Counted from the first letter of the stretch, positions 1-12,280 are shown. The stretch is 64,000 nucleotides of DNA from Tachypleus tridentatus (GCF_004210375.1 NW_027467782.1:23725276-23789275); one strand, 5' to 3'. Made by a program: numbers and translations. The notes: generated by a model from the sequence alone, not told the origin.

Positions 1-360
1 TACGTCACCGCTAGGAGAAACTTCTCTCGGTTTCATAATACATGAAAACTCAAAATTAACGTGCTGTATCGAGAAAGTGAGTTAGCACTTTAACATATTT
101 AAAAATTCATGTACAAACTTAATGGTAACCGAAACGTCACAAAATAAAACTACAATCTGCTATCTCACAGTAACTATACAACATTATCGACTTTTCAAAA
201 TGTTATGAGACCAGATTTAATTCTAAAGTAAACAATGCTTCAAGTTGTTGTTTGATCAACAGTTTTTCGACTTGCTTTCAAGTTTAATGACTCAGAAGTT
301 ACAGAATTCTTCTAAAGACTGGTGAAGGTAATGTTAGGTTCAATTGTTTTTTTGTTGTTT

Positions 361-624
361 TTAAATTTCGCAAAAAAGCTACTCGAGGGCTATCTGCGCC
401 AGCCGTCCCTAATTTACCAGTGTAAGACTAGAGGGAAGGCAGCTAGTAATCACCACCCACCTCCAACTTTTAGGCTACTCTTTTACCAACGAATAGTGGT
501 ATTGACCATAACAGTATAACGACCCCACGGCTGAAAGACGAGCACGTTTGGTGCGACCGGGATTCGAGCCCGCGACACTCGGATTACGAGTCGAACGCTT
601 TAACACGTTTGGCCATGCCGGGCC
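361..624 (-). repeat. tRNA(Thr-like)-derived SINE, near full length
   Basis: In antisense the tail (TTTCGC...GCTACTCGAGGGC) comes first and the tRNA-like head (GGCCATGCCGGGCC) last. A target duplication GTTAGGTTCAAT stands at 333-344 and 625-636, proving insertion as a unit. Confidence 0.9.
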
Positions 625-861
625 GTTAGGTTCAATAAATCACGGTTGTTTGAAGAATTTTATTTACGTTAACATAATATCTGATAAAACAGATATTAAA
701 AATATGTTATACTGTGTTACTCACTAAGTTTTTTTCTGAAAACTTAAAAACAATGATGTTCCAGAATTGTATGTTTGATGTTGAAAAAAAACCTAATTTT
801 AGGGACAAAGAAAAAGAACTTTTTTGTTTTATTTTTATATACGTATCACGTATTCTTAGAT

Positions 862-1210
862 TTAGTTTTAGTTCGACTGACCTTATGATTTGTCAAAAGT
901 TAAATGCTTCCAGAGAAAGTTCAGCTATTAAAACAACTCAACATTTCCGATAGCCGTGGGAGCATTATAATGTGACGGTCAATCCCACTATTCGTTGGTA
1001 AAAGAGTAGCCCAAGAGTTGGCGGTGGGTGGTGATGACTAGCTGCCTTCCCTCTAGTCTTAACTGCTAAATAGGGACGGCTAGCACAGATAGCCCTCGAG
1101 TAGCTTTGTGCGAAATTCCAAAACAAACAAACAAACAAAAGATTTAGTTCGACTGACCTTATGTGTCAGTTAAACTAAGTTCAGCTATTAAAACAACTCA
1201 ACATTTCCGA
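862..1210. repeat. Host segment present on both sides of a SINE
   Basis: The segment from TTAGTTCGACTGACCTTATG to ACAACTCAACATTTCCGATA occurs at about 866-951 and again at about 1144-1210, the second copy shortened by an internal loss. This is far longer than a SINE target duplication. Confidence 0.75.
951..1139 (+). repeat. 5'-truncated SINE of the same family
   Basis: The copy begins inside the body (AGCCGTGGGAGCATTATAATG) and ends in an ACAAACAAACAAAC tail. It is bordered by two copies of a host segment (see 862). Confidence 0.85.
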
Positions 1211-1308
1211 TAAAAATAGACGTAAAACACTGTAAGCATTTTAGCATTTTTGATTTTATTAAAATTGTGAACTAAAATTTTACAGTAGAAATACAATATA
1301 TACATAGA

Positions 1309-1480
1309 TTTTATCTAAAATTGTGAACTAAAATAGAATGACTAGAGCTGACAGGAACATTTCATATGTTACGTTGTTTAATTACACATTTTGTTTTATC
1401 TAAAATTGTAAACTAAAATAGAATGACTAGAGCTGACAGGAACATTTCATATGTTACGTTGTTTAATTACACATTTTGTT
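1309..1480. repeat. Tandem duplication, 85-bp unit, two copies
   Basis: The unit runs from TTTTATCTAAAATTGT to TAATTACACATTTTGT. Two nearly identical copies stand at 1309-1393 and 1394-1480. A partial third (ATTAAAATTGTGAACTAAAA) precedes them near 1258. Confidence 0.85.
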
Positions 1481-2737
1481 CGACTTGCAAAGCAAAAATT
1501 CGCCGAGTAATTTCATCACCAACTGAACAATATAAACAAGAATTATTTAAACACACATAACAGAGAAATATTATGACACGGGATTCATGGTTTCATAGTA
1601 GGGTGAATTCGGTTTGTCGGTTGATGGTATTAGCTTCTGCTGGTACATTTGGATTGTGAGTAGCTTCAGTTCGTGTTCCGAGCCAACTAGCTGCTTTCCG
1701 GGTTTATGATCTAGGCTCGCCAGACGATAAAATCGCAGGCTATTGCATATAGATCTCGTTTTTGATGTCCATTTTGGTTATTTTCCAGAGGGATGAAACA
1801 CGAAAGAACGACAACATAAAAGGGAAGTCCGGCCTCATTTGTAACAATAATAGTTTTTGTGCTTTTGACACCCTAACAGTGTCTGCCACTTATAATATCG
1901 TGAGCTGGTGTTTTCCGTATCCAGAATTGTGCAAGTTCACACATATCTTCTCCAATAACACGGACCAATTAAAGCTAGAATTTTTAAGTTACGATAGCAT
2001 GAATTCAGTAAATTAATTTAGAGTATTTGTCTTTCCGTTATGTCACCAAATATTAACACAGTTAACAGACCTTCACACCGTACATGTTGTGATCGTCCGT
2101 AAGTTAAAAGTATCTCAACCATTTTACTCAAACTCTATTATACTGATATATGATGGATTAACTAACACATTGATGGTTAAATGTGGTAAGTACATGTGTC
2201 TATACAAAATATGTGTTATTTTTAGAATAATTCATTTATAATAACTTGAGGAAGTACACAAAGAAACAAAACAAAACATGAACAATATGTGAAGTAAACA
2301 AGTGTAATAACATAACAACTAAGGCTGACGGTGGGAAACATATCAGAATCTATTAAATGTTTTACATACATATATACTATTGATAAATTATAAATAAAGT
2401 TGAACCTCAATGAAAAACAAAATCATTGTTTATTACAACCCTTGTCTTTTCAGAAAGTTCATTTCGCTCAGAACATTAAAGAACATTAAAAAGGCAGTAA
2501 GCTAACAGAACTCGTCGTCAACTCTTTGGCTACTCTTGAGTGATCTGTTGATGTATATGACTGTCACACTTAGTGTAGCCACGGCTACAAGAAGAAGTTA
2601 TGAACATATATTTTTTTTAAAAAAGTAACGTATGAAAATAATTAGTTTTTGAAACTGATAAAGTGGAGGCAGAATACAAAAAGAACAAATTACAATAAAG
2701 TCAAGACTAAGTAATAATGTGAAGTTAAAGTGTGTGT
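1481..2737. other. No gene recognised
   Basis: AT-rich sequence. An 84-codon frame at 1762-2016 lacks any recognisable domain or splice context. I see nothing else. Confidence 0.5.
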
Positions 2738-2938
2738 GTTTTGTTTTAACAAAGCCACATCGGGATATCTGTTTTGTTTTAACAAAGTCACATTGGAATA
2801 TCTGTTTTGTTTAAACAAAGTCACATCAGGATATCTGTTTTGTTTTAACAAAGTCACATCAGGATATCTGTATTGTTTTAACAAAGCCACATCAGGATAT
2901 CTGTTTTCTTTTAACAAAGCCACATCGGGATATCTATT
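2738..2938. repeat. Minisatellite, 33-bp unit, about 6 copies
   Basis: The unit AACAAAG(C/T)CACATC...ATATCTGTTTTGTTTT recurs at 2748, 2781, 2814, 2847, 2880 and 2913. Because 33 is a multiple of three, both strands stay open, which explains frames at 2690-2972; they are not genes. The unit equals the 3' tail of the SINE that follows at once (2939-3013). Confidence 0.9.
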
Positions 2939-3013
2939 AAGCCATCTGAGAGGAATTGAACTCCTGATTTAAGCGTTGTAAATCCGTAGACTTACCGCTG
3001 TACCAGCGAGTGA
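2939..3013 (-). repeat. Second tRNA-like SINE family (GTTCGATTCC-type B box), antisense
   Basis: In antisense: GAGAGGAATTGAACTCCTG, then TTGTAAATCCGTAGACTTAC and CGCTGTACCAGCG. The same order recurs at many sites in the window. Read forward it has a B-box-like GGTTCGATTCC and a TTTACAA loop (Val-like). The tail has been amplified into the 33-bp array at 2738. Confidence 0.75.
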
Positions 3014-3417
3014 GGGGCTGAAGTTAAAGTCTCTACTATGTAACTTGATGTTTATATGAAATAAGTTTGGACACGTTCATGTATTTTATTCAACTGGAAT
3101 TCAGAAATGATTTTTATGTCTTTTCAAAAGATCAGTAAAGCATAGTATTATATTAACTTTAAAAGTGAACCAGTACCTTGTCGCTATATTTAGACATGTT
3201 TACAGCTAAAGCAAAACAAGAACTGTTATTTATATCTATAGAAAACCAACAAGAATTTTAAGCAATGTTCACCTATTGTTATACTACTATGAAAGGATAG
3301 AAAGTTTAATGTATTTAAGAGAAAATGTCCAACATGGTCGCTGATGAAAAGCAGAATTTTGTTTTGAAATGTTAGGATATATTATAGGCTTTATCAAAAA
3401 ATGGCCATCTAAGGATA

Positions 3418-3808
3418 TTTGGTTTGTTTGGAATTTCGTGCAATGCTACACGATACTGGTATGGATGTAAGTCTAAAGTAATATATGTAAATAGACTTAG
3501 TGAACACATTGGATGTAAATCTAAAATAATTTCAATAAATAGCCCTAGTGAACACATTGGATGTTAGTCTAAAATAATATAAATAAATAGACTTAGTGAA
3601 CGCATTGGATGTAAGTCTAAAATAATATAAATAAATAACATAGTGAACATATTGGATGTAAGTTTAAAATATTATAAATAAATAACGTAGTGAATACATT
3701 GGATGTAAGTTTAAGATAATATAAATAAATAACGTAGTGAACATATTGGATGTAAGTTTAAAATATTATATATAAATAACGTTGTGAACATATTGGATGT
3801 AAGTTAAA
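3418..3808. repeat. Minisatellite, 47-48-bp unit, 8 copies, next to a SINE tail fragment
   Basis: The core TTGGATGTAAGTCTAAAATAAT recurs at 3463, 3511, 3559, 3607, 3654, 3701, 3748 and 3795. The first unit follows a 35-bp antisense SINE tail piece (GTTTGGAATTTCGTGCAATGC, 3424-3455). Confidence 0.9.
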
Positions 3809-3842
3809 GACGTATAATGGATGGAAAATTAAGCTTTCTTTC

Positions 3843-3945
3843 TTTGTTTGAGATAAAGTTTTCTGCAACCTGTTCACCACGGGTATCGAAATCCGGTTTC
3901 TAGCGCTATAAGTCCGTAGACATTCCGCAGTTCCACTGAGGGGTG
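3843..3945 (-). repeat. Degenerate copy of the second SINE family
   Basis: Recognised by CACGGGTATCGAA, GCGCTATAAGTCCGTAGACAT and CCGCAGTTCCACTGAGGGG in family order, antisense. Confidence 0.6.
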
Positions 3946-3979
3946 AAATTCTACGAATATAGCTTTAAAAATAAGAGAA

Positions 3980-4318
3980 CATTACAGACAATCATATAAC
4001 ATCACGAACAATCATATAACATTACAGACAATCATATACCATTACAAACAATCATATAACATTAGACAATCATATAACATTACAGACAATCATATAACAT
4101 TACAGACAATCATATAACATTACAGACAATTATATAACATTACAATCATATAACATTAGACAACCATATAACATTACAGACAATCATATAACATTACACA
4201 CAATAACATAACATTAGAGACAAATACAACATACAACAGTAACATAGACAATCATATAACATTACAGACAATCATATAACATTACAGACAATCACATAAC
4301 ATTACAGACAATCATGTA
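3980..4318. repeat. Minisatellite, 20-bp unit, about 16 copies
   Basis: The unit is ATTACAGACAATCATATAAC with small indels. It is contiguous, with no spacers. Confidence 0.92.
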
Positions 4319-4540
4319 GATTATATATGAAACAAGGAATAATATGTTTGTTTCTAATGCCTAGAAAAACAAGTTGTTACTGTTAGCCACCATTTGATAT
4401 TACAGGCAGAAAAACAAACTGTTTTTCAAAATACAGAATATGGAAATTAACGGAAAAATATTGAAGACGATACACAGAGAAAGAGTAGATACAGTAAACC
4501 TTGACAGATATAAGATGTTTGGATGTAAAGATAATCATTA

Positions 4541-5627
4541 AGATATAGTGACACATGATGAAGAAATGAAATACATGATGATAAAACTGGTATAAAATAT
4601 ATTGTTTAAAGTTTGAGACAGATATAGTGACACATGATGAAGAAATGAAATACATGATGATAAAACTGGTATAAAATATATTGTTTAAAAGTTTGAGACA
4701 GATGACACATGATGAAGAAATGAAATACATGATGATAAAACTGGTATAAAATATATTGTTTAAAGTTTGAGACAGATATAGTGACACATGATGAAGAAAT
4801 GAAATACATGATGATAAAACTGGTATAAAATATATTGTTTAAAGTTTGAGACAGATATAGTGACACATGATGAAGAAATGAAATACATGATGATAAAACT
4901 GGTATAAAATATATTGTTTAAAGTTTGAGACAGATATAGTGACACATGATGAAGAAATGAAATACATGATGATAAAACTGGTATAAAATATATTGTTTAA
5001 AGTTTGAGACAGGTATACATGATGAAGAAATGAAATACATGATGATAAAACTGGTATAAAATATATTGTTTAAAGTTTGAGACAGGTATAGTGACACATG
5101 ATGAAGAAATGAAATACATGATGATAAAACTGGTATAAAATATATTGTTTAAAGTTTGAGACAGGTATAGTGGCACATGATGAAGAAATGAAATACATGA
5201 TGATAAAACTGGTATAAAATATACTGTTTAAAGTTTGAGACAGGTATAGTGGCACATGATGAAGAAATGAAATACATGATGATAAAACTGGTATAAAATG
5301 ATAAAACTGGTATAATATATACTGTTTAAAGTTTGAGACAGGTATAGTGGCACATGATGAAGAAATGAAATACATGATGATAAAACTGGTATAAAATATA
5401 CTGTTTAATGTTTGAGACAGATTGATGGCACATGAAAAGAAATGAAATTGATGATGATAAAACTGGTATAAAATATACTGTTTAAAGTTTGAGACAGGTA
5501 TAGTGGCACATGATGAAGAAATGAAATACATGATGATAAAACTGGTATAAAATATATTGTTTAAAGTTTGAGACAGGTATAGTGACACATGATGAAGAAA
5601 TGAAATACATGATGGTAAAACTGGTGT
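4541..5627. repeat. Minisatellite, 79-bp unit, about 13-14 copies
   Basis: The unit starts GTGACACATGATGAAGAAATG and includes ACTGGTATAAAATATATTG and GTTTGAGACAG. Starts at 4550, 4629, 4704, 4783, 4862, 4941 and onward show 79-bp spacing with occasional 73-75-bp units. Long minus-strand frames here (up to 193 codons) only translate the repeat. Confidence 0.95.
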
Positions 5628-5887
5628 AAAGTCAGTAGTACGAGTGCACAAATCTTGAACATCTCGTAAAGTTTAATTCGTCAACGTTCTCAATCGATTT
5701 AGTTCTGAAATTTAACACTAATTGTTAAAGACACTTTCTGAAATGTCTCTGAAACAGATAAAATATAACAATAAACAAGATTTAGTGAATATATATTTTA
5801 TATACGTTTTATTTCAGTTGTGGAATATTCGATTTAAAATGTTTCATTACAGTTAGAGTTATAAAACCCATTCAACCGTAACTCATG

Positions 5888-5978
5888 TTGTTGTTTTTTC
5901 AGAGAAAACTACGTTGGGCTGTATGAGGAGAATCGAACCTCGTATATCAGTTTAGACATTTCGCTGTTCCACGTGTAA
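5888..5978 (-). repeat. Degenerate copy of the second SINE family
   Basis: The antisense order AACTACGTTGGGCTGTATG, GAATCGAACCTCG, TTTAGACATTTCGCTGTTCCA matches other family members. Confidence 0.55.
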
Positions 5979-6524
5979 CCTCTAAATCGATCGATTGATC
6001 TCTAATAAGTAGACAGAAACTGTTTAAACAGAGTGTACAATATTCCTTGAGTTTACATCCTCTCGTAACACGCAAGAGAAACAAAATGATAAAATGTTCG
6101 CAGACCTTAACTGAATATTTACATTGGTTACAGTAAATCATTGATGTTTGTTTGTAGAGACGATTCATCATTTGGAAGAATTACAATCACAAAATATATT
6201 TCATTTTATTCTAAATTATAGCCATATATCTATAGTTCAAGTGTTGTGAAATCTAATGTGAATTGTAAATATTCTGTTAAATGTAGTTACAGTATAGGGA
6301 GTTATGTTGTGATTCAGCTATGTTACCTATACATATTCACGCGTTATCAACCGGGAACTGTTCAGTAGTACAAATACACGATTCTTTGTGATATTGTTTA
6401 AAACATAGCATGAAAGTCCTAAGTAACAGGACCTTTAAAAACGTATTGTTTGAAAACCATGTGCACATCATGACTTCATTATTCTTGGCCAATATCTACA
6501 ACGTATTGTTTCAAGCAAGCAAAT

Positions 6525-7130
6525 GCACAATACCAGGTAAAAAGATGTATAGAACGAAGTTAATACACAATACTAGGTAAAGGGATGTATAGAACGAAGT
6601 TAATACACAATACTAGGTGAAGTGATGTATAGAACGAAGTTAATACACAATGCTAGGCAAAGGGATGTAAAGAACGAAGTTAATACACAATACTAGGTAA
6701 AGAGATGTATAGAACAAAGTTAATACACAATGCTAGGTAAAGAGATGTAAGAACGAAGTTAATACACAATACTAGGTAAAGAGATGTATAGAAGTTAATA
6801 CACAATGCTAGGTACACAAAAAGATGTATAGAACGAAGTTAATACGCAGTACTAGGTAAAGAGATGTATAGAACAAAGTTAATACGCAGTACTAGGTAAA
6901 GAGATGTATAGAACAAAGTTAATACACAGTACTAGGTAAAGAGATGTATAGAACGAAGTTAATACACAATACTAGGTAAAGGGATGTATAGAACGAAGTA
7001 TGGTAAGGGGGTGTAGAATGAACTCAGTACACAATACTAGATAAGAGAGTGCAGAATGAAGTTAATACACAATACTAGGTAAGAGAGCGTAGAATAAAGT
7101 TAATACATAGTGTTAGGTGATGGAGTGTAG
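6525..7130. repeat. Minisatellite, 40-bp unit, about 15 copies
   Basis: The unit is TAATACACAATACTAGGTAA plus AGGGATGTATAGAACGAAGT, repeated at 6561, 6601, 6641 and onward. It degenerates after 7000. Confidence 0.93.
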
Positions 7131-7664
7131 AATGTGGTTACAACACTGGATTATGAACAGATTTATGAGGCTTAAGATGTTATCCTTTAAGATTTCCACA
7201 CTACCAGTAGGCACGAATCCATAATGTTAAAGGTTTACTTGTTAATTTCTATCCAATTCGAAATTCACCGTGCAGTTTCACAAGTTATCATTGCAATGAA
7301 ATAGGTGTATTATATTAAAAATCGTCTTAGAACAAATTAATTCTAGTAAGAGATTCCCAAGGTGCGAATGAAAGAAATAATATAAGAAGGTTTTACTCGT
7401 ATTTCTAAATTATATTAGAGAAATGTAATCGAAAGCATTATGAGACCTGAACTGTCTCATGTGATTGCTAAGATAAAAGAAGATATAACTTTATTTCAGA
7501 ATAATATGCCCATGGTAGCAGTAATATAATAGAATGATATGATATTCAACATTATATAATCAAATTACTTAGGCGATCTTGACTGACAGTGTGACGTGTA
7601 CGTTAAATCATCAAATTATTTACGGTATTCTGACAGAAATAACCTTTTACCTTTGTGTGGAAGT

Positions 7665-7795
7665 TTTGTTTGCTTGGTAATGTTTAGAGCAAAGCCAATT
7701 TAGGCTATCTGTTGTATCTACCACCGGGAATCGAACCTTGGATTTTAGTGTTGAAAGTCAGTGATATTGAAGCCGTCCCACCAGAGGGACAAAAT
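7665..7795 (-). repeat. Copy of the second SINE family
   Basis: GCAAAGCCAATTTAGGCTATCT, ACCACCGGGAATCGAACCTTG and a degraded tRNA-like 3' part, antisense. Confidence 0.6.
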
Positions 7796-7799
7796 AATA

Positions 7800-9415
7800 A
7801 AAGAAAATATAGCAAAGAATTATGGACAGTTTTATCACCTCGAAAAACAGAAAAAAGGCAATACATATATGAGTTAAAACACTTTAATTTATTAATATAT
7901 GTTTATGTTTGTAAAGTTAACGATATTTTATCCTAATTATGTGAACATTTTTAGTAATCATATCTTCTTTATGAAAAGCATTGTAAATGCCTTAACAATT
8001 TATTTTGCATGATTCCCATCATTTGCTAGTAACCCTAGTTTGGTGCAATGTGGAGAAAATTAATATTGATAAAGTTAAGTAAACAAACTTACAAGGAATG
8101 ATTGCGTTGAAAACAGCAAATCCAAATCTTTGACTAATTATATTAGTTTGTTTTAGCCTAAAAACAAGCCGAAAACAAAAATAAATTATAAAAATAACAA
8201 ACAAAATAAAAAACGCTGCACTAAATGAAAAGATCCCAGGATACAAGCTATAATGTGGGATATAAAATGTACCCTAGATTTTGGAGGTAACTGAAGAAGT
8301 AGGCCCCACACTATGGTGGGGATACACCGTCTTAACCTCCACCAGTCTCACATAAAGAAAGAAAATAAAGGAATAGCAATAGATATAGAAATAGAAAAGA
8401 GAAATTGGGAGAGCAAGATGTGGGTGCTGAAGCCCACAACGTCCCACATCCATATCACCCTTCACTGCCTGCAGGGAGTTATGGGAAGGTGACTGATTTC
8501 CAAAGTAAAGAAGAAAATAATGAATTGAAAAATAAATATAAGGTAAGAATAAGAAAAAGAAACAAACAATCTGTAACAGTTTCATCAACTGACATTCACA
8601 CCTCAACTTAGTCAACAATAACTTCATCTCTGAGAAATACATTGCTAGTATTTACACTTCATAATGATCCACGATGACTCTACCATTGCACTTTACAGCT
8701 CACAATGGTTAACACTAACTTCTAAACCTTTTTCGTTGTTATCTGCTAAAAATGTTCAGTATAGACTTTTTTTATCTAAGTGAAACATTAGCTAAATAGG
8801 CGACTAATTCATTTTCTCAGGTAGTTATTATTTATCACGCATGCGTTGATCACAATCGATCAAATCTACTAAACAGGAGCCATTTTGAATAAACCAGCGC
8901 CATCTTCAGGCAGACTGTGAGTGTCATATTTCTTATTATCATTAACCAATAAACTCCATAATTCCTCCATAGCCTATTTGTATTGATTCAAGAAAGTTAC
9001 GGTTTGATGAGCCAACAGAAAGTCTCATTCATTTATTACCCTGGTTTTTTTGACGATTTCCAAATCCCATGTAATTAAATTAATACTTCCTACAATAAAA
9101 GTTAGAAATTGAAGAATTAACAAAATGTATAAAAGTGGTCTTTACAAATTCACGTTTCCTTTCAAAGAGAAACTGATAGTTCAAATGAAATACATACTGT
9201 ATAAACTTACAAAGTGGTTTGGCATGAAAATGGGTTAAAAATTTACAATTATAGAATTGATTTTCTCGAAAAATCACAAACTAATTAAAGTTATCAAGAG
9301 CATATATTTAAAAACAACTGCAGGCAACAGTCTAGTCTTTCAAAATTACATGGAATTTATCAGTTGCTTGCTGAGTATAAGATACAAATGAAAGTCTGAT
9401 ATTGTTTCATCCATA
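7800..9415. other. No gene recognised; possible repeat at 8275-8500
   Basis: AT-rich. The stretch 8290-8490 is richer in G+C and holds purine-rich runs with CCCACATCCATATCACCC. It could be the 3' end of a LINE on the minus strand, but I could not identify it. Confidence 0.35.
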
Positions 9416-10710
9416 CACTTACCATTCGTAAGGCAAGTGTTAAGATAAATACCTCGGTCACACACCCATTCAGTTTAAATGCAGGCGTGCCCCAAGGGTC
9501 TGTACTCAGCCCAGTACTTTATAATATATATATTAATGACGTAACTTTTCAGAAAAAAAGTTCAAAAACATTAAACTTAACCTCAATAAAACTAACATCA
9601 TCTTCACAAAGTCTATCACTTTTCTAGGCCTTACCATGACTCACAACCTATCTTGGACCCCACACTTTCAGAAAATCGCTACCCGAGCAAGTAATAAAAT
9701 TTTCTCTCTTAAACGTATTAGTGGCCCCAACAAAGGCTGTTGTCCCAAAATTATTCTCGCAATATACAAAGCATTCATTAGACCCCTTTTCGAATATGGT
9801 AGTGCAGCCACATGTAACATGACTGAAGGACAATACTCAGTGTTACAAAACCTGCAAAACCGCACCATTAAAACCGCTTACCGCCTCCCCAACTATACTA
9901 CCGCAACATACCTCAACTTCCTAACTCAACTATTACCAATTCAGGATCGATTCATCAAACTTACCAAACGATACTACACTAAAGCTACTGACAGAAACTC
10001 CCAAACTCGCCAATTATTCCGACTGGCAGACACACCTCAAAGTATACTTCACCATTAAACTGGACTACTAACCACAGGGACCAGTACTAACCATTACCGA
10101 TAAAACAGACAATGCTGTGTTACCCATTTATATGTCATTAATGTTTTTACATTCCAGGTTGGGCACTGGGTTGGTATTGTTTTTCCGCGCCCACCCAGTG
10201 AAAGTGGTTTTCTCCGGGTACTCCGGTTTCCCCCACATTTCTCGCCATTTGATTTATAGATCCCCCGCACCCTAGCTCTGAAAGGACCTTCTGTCTCTCT
10301 TCCTCTCACTCTCCACACTATCCTCTTTCCTATCTCTCTCTCCATATTTTATTCTCTTTCTTTCTCTCTCTCTCTCTCCCTTTCTCTGTCCCTCCTTATG
10401 TCACTGGTTCCTTTAAGAATTTGTGACCTGCTGCAGCTTGGTCTCCCTGCTCGTGGTCATGATGATTTCCGTCCAAAGTGTACCAGTCCAGCTCTCCCGC
10501 TCCTCAACTTTCCAATATTATCGTTATTTTCTGTAATACATCATTCAATTCGTTTTTTCTACCTTTCTCCTCACGACACATCTTACCTTATACGCGTGTG
10601 GGGCTGAAGAGAAACAAAAGTTTCTGAGCGCCCCAGGTTTGCCTTAAGGGTCTCCTTTAAGGACTTTAAAACCTAAACTACTACTAAGTCAGAAATAAAT
10701 AATAAATAAG
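9416..10710 (+). mobile_element. 3' end of a non-LTR retrotransposon (LINE, Jockey/CR1-like)
   Basis: The reverse transcriptase motif AGVPQGSVLSPVLYNIYIND is followed, after a deletion that removed the YADD region and a change of frame, by a 140-codon C-terminal stretch. That stretch holds FLGLTMTHNLSWTPHFQKIA, IYKAFIRPLFEYGSA and LQNLQNRTIKTAYRLP. The 3' UTR holds a CACTGGGT/ACCCAGTG hairpin, a CTCCGGGTACTCCGG motif, a CT-rich tract (10290-10395) and an AAATAAATAATAAATAA end. It is 5' truncated and inactive. Confidence 0.88.
10291..10395. repeat. CT-rich low-complexity tract
   Basis: Imperfect (CT)n/(TTTC)n run inside the LINE 3' UTR. Confidence 0.85.
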
Positions 10711-10729
10711 TAATCCATACCCGGTTGAC

Positions 10730-12185
10730 CTAGTTTCCAGATATTTTTCGTTGCTTCAGCGTCTCTGACATTTGTGTTTCTTCGATATGTTGCAGAACTT
10801 TTTCCGAATTGTTCTAGCGAACCAAGTTTGTTTAGAAAATTTAAATTAATATTTGAACATATAAACATTTACATTGCAAAGGCCTATTATATACCTTTTC
10901 CAAAAGCGAGCAATCTTTGGTTACATCAAGATATCTACGAAATGCTAAGCTCTGTCATAAAGAAGTTCTGATAAATTCTGTTGTACTTCGACTTCATATC
11001 TCATTGATTGTCACATTAGTTGCCAGTTTGCATATTCAAAACGGTTTTGGTGTGGTTTATTCATTCCTATAAACTGAAGAGTATGATAACTCTAAATTTC
11101 AAAGGCAGCCTGGCACTGATACAATACCAATAATATCACGAGTTCTTCTTCATCATTTCCCTGAAATATCCCTTGCAGCTCATCTTTAGTATCAATTAAT
11201 AAAATAAGATTAATGTTCCAAGAGTATCCTATTGGTGTTACTATAAACATATTCAAAGATTGTATCGATCTACTTAGCATGTTGAATTTGGCGATATCAC
11301 TTATAAGACTGGAGTCGTGATTAATTGGATCAGTGTATAGACGTACAAATGTTCCAATGGTTTGTCTTTAGAATGCGTGGGATTTATGGTAATATTCATA
11401 GGAATTAGAGGTAGATATGTTTACCAATCATATTTCCACATGGACAAGTCCTCCCATAAAATTATGAGAATCTGATTTCATGTTCTTTCGAAAGTAATAA
11501 ATTGTTCACTTTAGATTATTTGGAAATGAAGCCTCAATGTTATATAAAAATGATACTGCTCACGTGGATTTATATTGTGAGTATTTTTAACACAATTGTA
11601 AGCAGTCTATTTCGTGCATTTATTTTGTTGAGAAACGCACTTGAAGATAATTAGTTTAGGAAACATTCTGAAATGAGTTACTTAAAACTTTTTATTACGA
11701 GATTCAAATAATATTCAACATTTTTAGGTTATAGAGCGACTGGGAAGGATATTTGAAGTAACTAGTAAAGGGAGAAACCTCAGTCAACAACGCGATAATC
11801 ACCCTGTGAATAACCCTAATCCAAAAAAAAGAATTAACAACAAAATACTTTCATTCTGGTAAAAAAATAGAAAGCAAACACAATACTAATGTCGTATATA
11901 AATTACATGATAGTAAGTCTCATGTATTTTAAGTCGGGGAAGTAACACCATAACTCTGAAAAATCTTTTTAAAAAATTGCACCTCAGGTAAGTATATCAT
12001 TCGTAACATTTACTTACCAAAGAGGAAATTCAACATCATAAAACAATAAACCTAATAATTCCTTCTAATACAAGAGTAAAACCACTCTAAACCTATGCAA
12101 AGTAAAACACTTTTATACCTATACTTAAAACTTTTATTAAATATTGTTGTGTGTATTACAACTTGAAGATGGGACTCTTAAATTA
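10730..12185. repeat. About 1.45-kb segmental duplicate, partner at 32455-33855
   Basis: The two segments lie in the same orientation and share a long series of ordered matches: CTCTGACATTTGTGTT, TTGCATATTCAAAAC, CCAAGAGTAT, GGATCAGT, CTCAGTCAACAA, ACAATACTAATGTC and TAATTCCTT. In the partner the segment is intron 1 of the receptor gene. A minus-strand trace near 11092-11290 (YSWNINL...DTKDELQGIFQGNDEEE) is matched in the partner by similar residues spread over several broken frames. Some coding sequence of unknown family was therefore part of the duplicated unit. Confidence 0.7.
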
Positions 12186-12214
12186 TAACATGTAAATCAT
12201 TAATCGCGTTTCAA

Positions 12215-12280
12215 TACTCATGGTAGGGATAACACAGATATCACATTGTGTGGCTTTCTGCTTAATTCTAAACAAATAAG
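12215..12280 (+). repeat. Tail fragment of the second SINE family
   Basis: ACTCATGGTAGGGATAACACAGATATCACATTGTGTGG-type tail, sense orientation. Confidence 0.45.

Noticed and set aside
2690-2972. Open frames on both strands of repeated NKVTSGYLFCF type
   Set aside because: The 33-bp unit is a multiple of three, so frames stay open by arithmetic.
3980-5627. Regular repeats suggesting a CRISPR-like array
   Set aside because: Units are contiguous with no unique spacers, and the DNA is plainly eukaryotic.
4383-5651. Long minus-strand frames of up to 193 codons with repeated YQFYHHVFHFF-like blocks
   Set aside because: They translate the 79-bp minisatellite; unit-length changes of the array explain the frame lengths and no start or splice context exists.
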